Counted from the first letter of the stretch, positions 1-5,633 are shown. The stretch: DNA of 6,404 nt from Candidatus Firestonebacteria bacterium RIFOXYA2_FULL_40_8 (GCA_001778355.1 MFGS01000142.1:1-6404), one strand, 5' to 3'. The notes: a model not told the origin generated them from the letters alone. Program-made: numbers and translations.

Positions 1-2
1 AA

Positions 3-356
3 CCGCTTGCCGGTGTTATACTGAAAGATTTTAAACCGCCTTATACTTTTGCAGCGTTAGGTGTTGCGAAAAAATACGGTTTCACTGGGAAATTAAAATC
101 TTTTCTTCAGCCGTTTTTATGGAAATTGGTCACTATAAAACCTATTATTGATAATTCAAAATGTCAAAAGTGCAACGAATGTGTAAAGGCCTGTCCGGTA
201 AAGGCGATAGATTATCAGAAAGGTTTTCCCAAAATCAAAGAGAAAATATGCATTGAATGCTACTGCTGTCATGAGCTCTGCAGGTACAAGGCAATTGATT
301 TTAAAAAAAACCTGCTTGTGAAAATCTGGCTAAAAAGGCAGAGCCCGAAAAAATGA
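3..356 (+). CDS. DUF362-type protein with C-terminal 2x[4Fe-4S] ferredoxin domain (5' truncated)
   Basis: The reading frame is open from the left edge to the TGA at 354-356, so this is the last 117 codons of a longer gene. A TTG at 126 could be read as a start, but the same frame continues upstream with protein-like sequence, so I treat it as internal. Two cluster-binding motifs of the form CxxCxxCxxxC are visible: CQKCNECVKACP, then CIECYCCHELC. The first is followed by Pro as in classical ferredoxins; the second has Arg in that place. The 'ECYCCHELC..KAI' ending is typical of DUF362 proteins, which carry an N-terminal DUF362 domain and a C-terminal bis-[4Fe-4S] domain. The family's function is poorly defined, with electron transfer or metal/redox handling inferred. 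A basic tail follows. The stop overlaps the thiL start as ATGA, suggesting translational coupling. A stand-alone ferredoxin is less likely given the upstream open frame. Confidence 0.85.
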   Translation, partial: PLAGVILKDFKPPYTFAALGVAKKYGFTGKLKSFLQPFLWKLVTIKPIIDNSKCQKCNECVKACPVKAIDYQKGFPKIKEKICIECYCCHELCRYKAIDFKKNLLVKIWLKRQSPKK

Positions 357-1303
357 AAACCAAAAAGACGTTCGGCGAGTTTGCCCTGATCTCTGAAATA
401 AAAAAGTCCTTTGTAAAAGCAGGGGGCAGATTAAAGGTAGCCATAGGCGATGATACGGCGGTTTTTGAAGAAAAAAAAGGCAGACTGCTCCTTTCAACTA
501 CGGATATGATGGTTGAGGGTGTTCATTTTACTGCAGCTCAAAATCCGTTTAAGGTAGGACAAAAAGCAATTGCCTCAAATGTCAGTGATATTGCCTCAAT
601 GGGTGGAACACCTCTGTATGGTCTGGTCTCAGCGGGTTTCAGAAAAAATGTTTCCCGCGGATACGTTAATGAGTTATTAAAAGGTATAAAAAAAGAAGCT
701 TCGAAATATAATGTCGGTATTATAGGCGGAGACACTGTCTCTTCGCAAGTTAATATTATTAATATTGCTCTTTTAGGCGAGGTGACCGGAAAGAAATATG
801 CTTTGAGAAGCAGGGCAGGGGAAGGGGATTTTATTTTAGTTACCGGGACGCTGGGTAACGGGGCTGCAGCGCTCCTCGCAGGAGATATTTATGTTCCAAA
901 GATACAGATTTCTTTTGCAAAAGAGGCGGTCAAAGCAGGGATTATTAACGGTATGATAGATGTATCCGACGGTTTAAGCAGTGAATTGCATCACCTGGCA
1001 GAAGAAAGCAAACTTGGAGCTTTTATTGATATTAAGGCAATACCGCTTTCGGCTCTTACGGAAAAAATTGCGGCGAAAAAGAAAAAAGACGCATATACGC
1101 TGGCGCTTAACGGCGGGGAGGATTATGAGCTCCTCTTTACGGTCGCGCCAAAGAATTTGAGAAAAATTCTTAAAATGGGAAAAGGTAAAACAAAGTTATC
1201 GGTCCTCGGGGTTATGCGGGAAAAAAAGTTAGGGATTAAGTATTCTGATTTTAACGGGGAATTGAAAATTCTTCCAAGGCGCGGTTATGACCATTTTGCA
1301 TAA
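353..1303 (+). CDS. thiL: Thiamine-monophosphate kinase ThiL
   Basis: ThiL phosphorylates thiamine monophosphate with ATP to give thiamine diphosphate, the last step of cofactor synthesis in the cytoplasm. The 316 residues match the usual family length (about 310-330). In order one sees the N-terminal metal/ATP motif GDD (32-34), TTDMMVEGVHF (49-59), the helix N.SDIASMGG (76-85), GGDT (125-128), the acidic DVSDGL (203-208) and NGGEDYELLF (253-262). All are hallmark motifs of the AIR synthase/PurM-like fold as used by ThiL, and the Asp residues that bind Mg/ATP are present. The ATG overlaps the preceding stop (ATGA), and conserved sequence begins soon after, which supports this start. The 3' end overlaps tsaE by 17 nt. 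Other PurM-fold enzymes (SelD, HypE, PurM) lack this motif set, so the call is firm. No TPP riboswitch is visible in the upstream sequence in this window. Confidence 0.97.
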   Translation: MKTKKTFGEFALISEIKKSFVKAGGRLKVAIGDDTAVFEEKKGRLLLSTTDMMVEGVHFTAAQNPFKVGQKAIASNVSDIASMGGTPLYGLVSAGFRKNVSRGYVNELLKGIKKEASKYNVGIIGGDTVSSQVNIINIALLGEVTGKKYALRSRAGEGDFILVTGTLGNGAAALLAGDIYVPKIQISFAKEAVKAGIINGMIDVSDGLSSELHHLAEESKLGAFIDIKAIPLSALTEKIAAKKKKDAYTLALNGGEDYELLFTVAPKNLRKILKMGKGKTKLSVLGVMREKKLGIKYSDFNGELKILPRRGYDHFA

Positions 1304-1718
1304 GACCAAAAGCCAGGCAGAGACCGTAAAACTCGGAGAAAAGCTTGGTAAAAGTTTAAAGCCCGGCAGTATTGTTGCCTTGACCGGTAATCTTGGTGCG
1401 GGTAAAACATATTTGACTAAAGGTATTGTAAAAGGTCTTGGACTTAAGAGCGCGGTCAGGAGCCCTACTTTTGTAATAATGAATATTTACCCGGGAAAAA
1501 TACCGGTTTTTCATTTTGACTGTTACCGTTTAAAAGACGAAACCGATATGGAAAAGCTGGGCTACGAGGAGTATTTTTACGGTGAAGGTATTACGATTAT
1601 TGAATGGGCAGACCGGATCCCGGGGATAATACCGAAAACGGCGGTGAAAGTGGAGTTTAGGATAGGCAAAGATAATGTTAGAAAAATAAGTGTGAATGTG
1701 CCGGTAAAGAACATATAA
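1287..1718 (+). CDS. tsaE: tRNA threonylcarbamoyladenosine biosynthesis ATPase TsaE
   Basis: TsaE is the P-loop ATPase that works with TsaB and TsaD in transferring threonylcarbamoyl to A37 of ANN-decoding tRNAs (t6A). The 143 residues fit the family length. Visible motifs are Walker A GNLGAGKT (34-41), the SPTF switch-like segment (59-62), HFDCYRL (76-82) with conserved Asp and Tyr-Arg, and the Walker B-type strand ITIIEWADR (102-110), all diagnostic of the UPF0079/YjeE family. The ATG at 1287 lies inside the end of thiL and has an AAGG ribosome site at 1276-1279, seven nt upstream. tsaB, often the next gene, is not here. The TAA stop (1716-1718) touches the first base of intergenic repeat element 1. 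The overlap with thiL suggests co-translation, though the two pathways are not directly related. Confidence 0.97.
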   Translation: MTILHKTKSQAETVKLGEKLGKSLKPGSIVALTGNLGAGKTYLTKGIVKGLGLKSAVRSPTFVIMNIYPGKIPVFHFDCYRLKDETDMEKLGYEEYFYGEGITIIEWADRIPGIIPKTAVKVEFRIGKDNVRKISVNVPVKNI

Positions 1719-1820
1719 GTACTATTGACTAGTGACTAATGACTATTTAAGGTGGCTGTAAACAGCATATATAATAATCCTCAATAAATAGTCAGTAGTC
1801 ATTAGTCCTTAGTCAATAGT
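1718..1820. repeat. Intergenic inverted-repeat element 1 (heptad arms)
   Basis: This element fills nearly all of the 119-nt gap between tsaE and grpE. The left arm is four tandem 7-bp units starting at 1718 (AGTACTA), 1725, 1732 and 1739 (the last three are NTGACTA), followed by TTTAA at 1746-1750. The right arm (1785-1820) is its reverse complement in kind: read on the minus strand it has ACTA, then four NNGACTA units, one changed to AGGACTA, then TTTA. The arms are therefore 29 and 36 bp over the matching part and differ by one whole heptad plus point changes. The interior (1751-1784) holds a small palindrome, GCTGT at 1755-1759 with ACAGC at 1762-1766, and an AT-rich stretch with TATAAT. 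In the left arm, TGA occurs in all three forward frames and TAG in all three reverse frames. There is no coding potential. A related element lies at 4347-4498. Confidence 0.85.
1747..1775 (+). promoter_or_regulatory. Candidate promoter for grpE-dnaJ inside repeat element 1
   Basis: A perfect TATAAT lies at 1770-1775, 62 nt before the grpE start. With a 17-nt spacer the -35 position would be TTAAGG (1747-1752), only three of six matches to TTGACA, so this is a weak or activator-dependent promoter at best, and the AT-rich context makes a chance match plausible. Transcription would start near 1782, just before the right arm of the element. No CIRCE operator (TTAGCACTC-N9-GAGTGCTAA) is present, so HrcA control of this grpE is not indicated. 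Confidence 0.3.
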
Positions 1821-1827
1821 TGCAGAA

Positions 1828-1833
1828 GAGGTG
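1828..1833 (+). promoter_or_regulatory. Ribosome binding site of grpE
   Basis: GAGGTG lies four nt before the ATG at 1838 and matches the GGAGGTG core complementary to the 16S rRNA 3' end. It begins only eight nt after the right arm of repeat element 1, so folding of that arm could affect access to it. It fixes the grpE start at 1838. Confidence 0.75.
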
Positions 1834-1837
1834 AACG

Positions 1838-2491
1838 ATGAAAGAAGAACACAAACATAAGCACGAGGAAGCTCACAAGGTTGAGGGTGCGCCTGAGGTG
1901 ATGGAGGAAAAGAAAGTTGAAGCAGCGCTTTCTGCTTCCGAAAAGGAAATTAAAAAACTTTCAGAAGAGTTGGCAAAGGCTAAAGAAGAGGTGTTGCTTA
2001 ATAAAGACAAGGCACTCAGAGCTATGGCAGATCTGAATAATGCTTCAAAGCGGCTGCAGAAGGAAAAAGAGGATTTTGTAAAGTATGCCGCGGGAGAACT
2101 TGCTCAGAAGCTTATCCCGGCACTTGATGATTTTGAGAATGCCATCAAGGGCGATAGTAAGGTCGATGATAACTTTTTAAAAGGCGTTAAGATGATTTAC
2201 GGCAATTTGAAAGAAGCTCTGGAAAAAGAAGGCTTGAAAAAGCAGGAGATACAGGGAAAAAAGTTTGACCCCAACATGCATGAGGTCGTGGCGACTGAAG
2301 CTACGGAGGATTTGAAGAAAGACGGACTGGTGGCGGAAGTATTCCGCCCGGGATATATGTTTAAAGATATAGTATTAAGACCTGCGATGGTTAAAGTTTA
2401 TAAGAAAATTGAAGAAGAAATTAAAGAAAAAGAAGCGGTAGTTGAAATCAAAGAGGAAGAAAAAATCGAAAAAAAGGAAGAAGGTAAATAA
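1838..2491 (+). CDS. grpE: GrpE, nucleotide exchange factor of DnaK
   Basis: GrpE is the dimeric cytoplasmic factor that releases ADP from DnaK in the Hsp70 chaperone cycle. The 217 residues comprise a His/Glu/Lys-rich N-terminus (about 1-30), a long charged coiled-coil helix (about 32-85), the dimer/four-helix region containing KLIPALDDFENAI (91-103), and the C-terminal beta domain with the family signature FDPNMHEVV (143-151) and GYMFKDIVLRPAMVKV (172-187). After the normal family end near residue 190 there is an extra tail of about 27 residues composed almost only of Lys, Glu, Ile and Val (191-217), which is unusual. The gene directly precedes dnaJ with no gap. The dnaK gene often found between them is absent. 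No hrcA or CIRCE is visible. The ATG at 1838 has a good GAGGTG site. Confidence 0.95.
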   Translation: MKEEHKHKHEEAHKVEGAPEVMEEKKVEAALSASEKEIKKLSEELAKAKEEVLLNKDKALRAMADLNNASKRLQKEKEDFVKYAAGELAQKLIPALDDFENAIKGDSKVDDNFLKGVKMIYGNLKEALEKEGLKKQEIQGKKFDPNMHEVVATEATEDLKKDGLVAEVFRPGYMFKDIVLRPAMVKVYKKIEEEIKEKEAVVEIKEEEKIEKKEEGK

Positions 2492-3613
2492 ATGGCGAAG
2501 AAAGATTATTATGAGGTTTTAGGGGTTCAAAGAAATGCGTCAGTGGATGAAGTGAAGAAGGCGTTTCGAAATCTGGCAAAAAAACACCATCCTGATGCAA
2601 ATCCGCACGGAGACAGGGACGAAACAAAATTCAAAGAGATATCCGAGGCGTATGATGTGCTTTCTGATGAAAGTAAACGGAGCGTTTATGATCAGTACGG
2701 TCATGAGGGGTTAAACCGTCAGGGGTTCCATTATGATGAGAATTCAAATCCGTTTGAGAACTTTTCGGATGCTTTTGGGGATATGTTCGGTGATATTTTT
2801 GGCGGCGGCGGGCGGAGTTCTTCCCGGGGCAGAAAAGGCCAGGATTTGCGCTACGACCTGAAAATAGAATTCAATGATGCCGTTTTTGGTGCGGAAAAAT
2901 CTATTGAGCTTCCAAAAATGGAAGTTTGCGACAGCTGCGCGGGTTCGGGCGCAAAAAAGGGTACGACCGCAAAAGTATGTTCCGCTTGCGGGGGAAGAGG
3001 GCAGGTAATTTACTCTCAGGGATTTTTCTCTGTGAGCAAGCCTTGCGGACGGTGTGGCGGGGAAGGGCGTGTAATTGAGTCGCCTTGTCCGGTATGCAGG
3101 GGTACGGGCAGACAGAGGCAGTCAAAAAAATTGAAGGTAACTATCCCTCCCGGGGTAGACACGGGTTCTACTTTACGGCTTACCGGGGAAGGTGAAGCAG
3201 GCGAACGCGGAGGCAGAAACGGGGACTTGTATATTGTTATCCAGGTTTCCGAGCATCCGATATTTAAACGTGAAGGTAATGATATAATTTGCGATGTGCC
3301 TATCAGTTTTGCGGAAGCGGCTCTCGGCGCTGAGCTGGAAGTGCCTGCGCTTGAAGGATCTGTCAAAGTAAGAATGGCGCAAGGCACACCGTCAGGGAAG
3401 ATCTTTAGATTTAAAAATAAAGGTGTTCAGGATGTGAGAAAGAGAGAGCGGGGCGACCAGCTGGTCAGGGTAGTGATCGAAGTTCCTACTAATTTAAATG
3501 CCAAACAAAAAGAGCTGTTGATGGAGTTTGCAAAAGCCGGCGGAGAAGAAACTCATCCTGCCCGTGAAGGTTTCTTTAAACAGGTTAAACATTTATTCGG
3601 GAAAAAGGACTAA
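2492..3613 (+). CDS. dnaJ: Chaperone protein DnaJ (type I Hsp40)
   Basis: DnaJ delivers unfolded clients to DnaK and stimulates its ATPase. The 373 residues show the full type I (class A) layout. There is a J domain (about 4-70) with the essential HPD at 33-35. A Gly/Phe region (about 88-116) includes the GDMFGDIFGGGG stretch. The zinc region has four CxxCxGxG repeats, with cysteine pairs at 146/149, 163/166, 185/188 and 199/202. C-terminal client-binding beta domains follow, including the typical DVPISFAEAALGAE and GTPSGKIFRFKNKGV segments. Nothing appears truncated or mutated. The ATG follows the grpE TAA immediately, and AAGG at 2481-2484, inside the end of grpE, serves as ribosome site, so the two co-chaperones are probably made together. 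Antisense open frames across the GC-richer zinc region are shadows. Family assignment is essentially certain. Confidence 0.98.
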   Translation: MAKKDYYEVLGVQRNASVDEVKKAFRNLAKKHHPDANPHGDRDETKFKEISEAYDVLSDESKRSVYDQYGHEGLNRQGFHYDENSNPFENFSDAFGDMFGDIFGGGGRSSSRGRKGQDLRYDLKIEFNDAVFGAEKSIELPKMEVCDSCAGSGAKKGTTAKVCSACGGRGQVIYSQGFFSVSKPCGRCGGEGRVIESPCPVCRGTGRQRQSKKLKVTIPPGVDTGSTLRLTGEGEAGERGGRNGDLYIVIQVSEHPIFKREGNDIICDVPISFAEAALGAELEVPALEGSVKVRMAQGTPSGKIFRFKNKGVQDVRKRERGDQLVRVVIEVPTNLNAKQKELLMEFAKAGGEETHPAREGFFKQVKHLFGKKD

Positions 3614-3616
3614 AGC

Positions 3617-4342
3617 ATGAGGCGTTTTTTTGTCGATCCGAAAAAAATAGAAGGTGATACGGTAGAAATTACCGGTTCGGATGTTAAACATATCCGGGAT
3701 GTTCTGCGTATGAAAGCCGGTGATAAAATAATTGCCGTGGACGGATCCAGTACCGAGCTTACGGTTGTTTTAACGGAACTTTCCGAAGAACAGATAATCG
3801 GAAAGATAGAAAGGCGGGACACCCCGCTTAAAGAACCGGCGGTCAGGATCACACTTGCCCAGTCCGTACCGAAAGCCGATAAAATGGAGTTAATTATTAA
3901 AATGTGTACGGAACTTGGCGTTTATGAGTTTGTTCCGGTAACATCTGAACGTGTTATTGTTCAGGGGGATTTTTCGAAAAAAATTGAAAGGTGGCAGCGT
4001 ATCTCAGAAGAAGCCGCAAAGCAATCCGGCCGGACTATTGTGCCTATGATAAGGCCTGCGGAGAAATTTGTAACCCTGCTCTCACGTCTGGACGAATGGG
4101 ATAAGGCCATAATGCCATGGGAAGTTCACAAAGAAGAAACTATTGATAAAACATTACAGGGTGCAGCCCCGAAAAAGATAATACTTTTTATAGGTCCTGA
4201 AGGCGGCTACTCTTATGATGAAGCCGAAGCTGCAAAGATTAAAGGCACCGCTCTGGTGACACTGGGGGCAAGGATACTGCGTGTTGAGACTGCCGCTCCC
4301 GTAGCCGTGACGTTGATTATGAACCAATTAAATGAATTATAA
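3617..4342 (+). CDS. rsmE: 16S rRNA (uracil1498-N3)-methyltransferase RsmE
   Basis: RsmE is a SPOUT-class (trefoil-knot) SAM-dependent enzyme that methylates N3 of U1498 (E. coli numbering) in helix 44 of 16S rRNA. The 241 residues are the normal length. An N-terminal PUA-like domain contains HIRDVLRMKAGDKI (25-38). The catalytic domain contains PKADKMELII..CTELGV (85-102), RWQRISEEAAKQSGR (125-139), the SAM-loop motif FIGPEGGY (191-198) and LGARILRVETA (216-226), which forms the knot. The ATG lies three nt after the dnaJ stop, with AAGGA at 3605-3609. The dnaJ-rsmE neighbourhood is widespread; in many bacteria prmA sits between them but is absent here. The stop is followed within four nt by the outermost unit of repeat element 2. 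Confidence 0.96.
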   Translation: MRRFFVDPKKIEGDTVEITGSDVKHIRDVLRMKAGDKIIAVDGSSTELTVVLTELSEEQIIGKIERRDTPLKEPAVRITLAQSVPKADKMELIIKMCTELGVYEFVPVTSERVIVQGDFSKKIERWQRISEEAAKQSGRTIVPMIRPAEKFVTLLSRLDEWDKAIMPWEVHKEETIDKTLQGAAPKKIILFIGPEGGYSYDEAEAAKIKGTALVTLGARILRVETAAPVAVTLIMNQLNEL

Positions 4343-4379
4343 AGAAATGACTAAGTACTATTGACTAGTGACTATTTAA

Positions 4380-4401
4380 GGAAGCGGAGAAAAGCTTCCG
4401 C
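4380..4401 (+). other. Small hairpin inside repeat element 2
   Basis: GGAAGC (4380-4385) can pair with GCTTCC (4394-4399) around an 8-nt loop; alternatively GCGGA (4384-4388) pairs with TCCGC (4397-4401). Both compete with the inward extension of the long arm stem. No U-tract directly follows, so it is not a standard terminator. Confidence 0.45.
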
Positions 4402-4439
4402 GATATTTTGCAAAAGAAAAATTGTTTTGTAAATAATTT

Positions 4440-4457
4440 GGCGGAGTTTTTACCGCC
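4440..4457 (+). other. Second small hairpin inside repeat element 2
   Basis: GGCGG (4440-4444) can pair with CCGCC (4453-4457) around the 8-nt loop AGTTTTTA. It lies just inside the right arm, roughly mirroring the hairpin at 4380-4401 inside the left arm. The T-run sits in the loop rather than after the stem, so this does not look like an intrinsic terminator. Confidence 0.45.
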
Positions 4458-4507
4458 TTCATTAAATAGTCACTAGTCATTAGTCAATAGTACTTAAGTT
4501 GTATTTC

Positions 4508-4513
4508 AGGAGG
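4508..4513 (+). promoter_or_regulatory. Ribosome binding site of the M24 gene
   Basis: A full AGGAGG lies four nt before the ATG at 4518, the strongest Shine-Dalgarno match in the window. It starts about 12 nt after the right arm of repeat element 2 and fixes the start codon. Confidence 0.8.
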
Positions 4514-4517
4514 TTCC

Positions 4518-5633
4518 ATGTTTAAATTCAACAGAGAACGTGAAGTGGCGGCTAAGGAAAAAAAGCTTTACAAGTTCATGAAGAAAAACAAGATAGACAC
4601 TCTGCTTATCTCCAATTTGAATAACTTTGCATGGGTCACGGGGGGCGGGGATAGTCATGTCAGGATGACCCAGACCTCCGGTGTTTGCACGGCGGTGTTT
4701 ACCGGCGGGAAAAAATATATTGTGACCAGCAGTATTGAAGGCGGACGTATAATGGATGAAGAAGTAAAGGGCCTGGGTTATACTTTGAAAGCGCATAACT
4801 GGTGGGAGGCTGATAAAAAAGATGCTATTATTAAGGACCTGATAGGTTCAGGGGTTGCGGCTTCGGATGACGGGGCGTTTAATACCCGGAAAATCGACGC
4901 GGAACTGATGCAGCTTCGAATGGTTTTATCTAATGAAGAAATAAGAAAATATAAATGGCTGGGGAAGAAAGCTGGAAAAGCAATGTCCAGGGTCTGTAAG
5001 AAAATTAAGAAAGGTTCAAAAGAAGATGATGTTTCGGCGGCGCTTGCTAAAGAGCTTTTTAAAGAAGGGATACAGCCGTCAGTACTTTTAATGGCACAGG
5101 AAGACCGGGTGTTGAAATACAGGCATCCGATATCAACACAGACGGTTATAAATAAATATATCATGGTTGTTCTTTGCGCGAAAAAATGGGGACTGGTAGT
5201 TTCTTTAACCAGAATGGTGTGCTTTGGAGAAGTGGCGCCGGAGATGAAGAAAAAACATTTAGCGGTATTGAAAGTTGACGCCGCCTTAAACTTAGGCGCA
5301 AAAGCGGGGCTTACTATAGGCGAAGTATTTAAAAAAGCTCAGGCGGTTTACAAAGAAACAGGCTACGAAAAAGAATGGATGCTTCATCATCAGGGCGGGG
5401 TTACCGGCTATAGCGAAAGAGAATTTGTGGGAACACCTGGCAATAAAGACGTAATTCAGGGCAATATGGCTTTTGCCTGGAATCCATCCATTACCGGCAC
5501 AAAATGTGAAGATACTATGATCCTAAGAAAGAACGGGAAAAATGAGATAATAACGAACACTCCCAACTGGCCGATGATTGAAATAAAAGTTGGCAAGGAA
5601 AAATTGGAGAGACCCGATATCTTGGTGAAGTAA
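4518..5633 (+). CDS. M24-family (creatinase/aminopeptidase P fold) protein with non-canonical active site
   Basis: The 371 residues show the two-domain layout of Xaa-Pro peptidase/creatinase proteins: an N-terminal domain (about 8-135, with NNFAWVTGGGDSHVR at 35-49) and a C-terminal pita-bread domain (about 138-355, opening with LSNEEIRKYKWLGKKAGKAM). Canonical M24 enzymes bind two metals through Asp, Asp, His, Glu, Glu. Lining up the motifs by eye, the first Asp falls in Val218-Cys220 (VVLCAKKWGL), the second is Ser229 (SLTR, normally D-hydrophobic-TR), the His is kept as His291 (HHQGG, 290-294), the first Glu is Asn322 (WNPS), and the last Glu is kept (Glu331 in KCEDT). Three of five ligands are thus missing. 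YRHP (201-204) and YSERE (298-302) look like conserved features of a distinct subfamily that I recall from other bacteria. Calling it a metallopeptidase is unsafe; a metal-independent hydrolase like creatinase, or a binding protein, is possible. No signal peptide is seen, so it is probably cytoplasmic. It sits between rsmE and mtaB, which are adjacent in many genomes. Confidence 0.87.
   Translation: MFKFNREREVAAKEKKLYKFMKKNKIDTLLISNLNNFAWVTGGGDSHVRMTQTSGVCTAVFTGGKKYIVTSSIEGGRIMDEEVKGLGYTLKAHNWWEADKKDAIIKDLIGSGVAASDDGAFNTRKIDAELMQLRMVLSNEEIRKYKWLGKKAGKAMSRVCKKIKKGSKEDDVSAALAKELFKEGIQPSVLLMAQEDRVLKYRHPISTQTVINKYIMVVLCAKKWGLVVSLTRMVCFGEVAPEMKKKHLAVLKVDAALNLGAKAGLTIGEVFKKAQAVYKETGYEKEWMLHHQGGVTGYSEREFVGTPGNKDVIQGNMAFAWNPSITGTKCEDTMILRKNGKNEIITNTPNWPMIEIKVGKEKLERPDILVK

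Larger units (their letters stand above)
4347..4498. repeat. Intergenic inverted-repeat element 2 (heptad arms, structured core)
   Basis: This element fills most of the 175-nt gap between rsmE and the M24 gene. The left arm has units in strict 7-bp register at 4347 (ATGACTA), 4354 (AGTACTA), 4361 and 4368, then TTTAA at 4375-4379. The right arm (4462-4495), read on the minus strand, has AGTACTA, three NTGACTA units and TTTAA, one unit more than the matching part of the left arm. The first 22 bases of the shared left arm are identical to element 1 (4353-4374 versus 1717-1738), and both continue with TTTAAGG. The complementarity extends inward: GAAGCGG (4381-4387) can pair with CCGCCTTC (4453-4460) with one bulged base. 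The 4388-4452 core is AT-rich, unlike that of element 1, and has no coding potential. Its promoter-like matches are poor. Confidence 0.85.

Noticed and set aside
126..356. A stand-alone 76-residue ferredoxin starting at TTG 126
   Set aside because: The frame is open to the left edge with protein-like sequence, and the motif context matches the end of a DUF362 protein, so TTG 126 is probably an internal Leu codon.
1725..1753. TTGACT in the heptad arm as a -35 box with TAAGGT as -10
   Set aside because: The -35-like match is simply the repeat unit, and the -10 match is only three of six; the same unit occurs many times without a suitable -10.
1718..1820. Insertion sequence or MITE with a conserved interior
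   Set aside because: No transposase, and the interiors of the two copies do not match; no clear target-site duplication was seen outside the arms. A MITE-like origin stays possible but is not supported.
1719..1837. CRISPR array made of the short repeats
   Set aside because: Units are 7 bp in direct tandem without spacers and arranged as inverted arms; no cas genes are present.
2901..3387. Several open frames on the minus strand across dnaJ
   Set aside because: They lie wholly within a clearly coding dnaJ, overlap one another in different frames, have no recognisable domain and reflect the GC-richer zinc-finger region.
4407..4437. Promoter for the M24 gene (TTTGCA with TAAATA)
   Set aside because: Both boxes match four of six in a very AT-rich stretch, which is no better than chance.
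4380..4457. Intrinsic terminator after rsmE
   Set aside because: Both short hairpins lack a directly following U-tract; the only T-run near the second one is in its loop.
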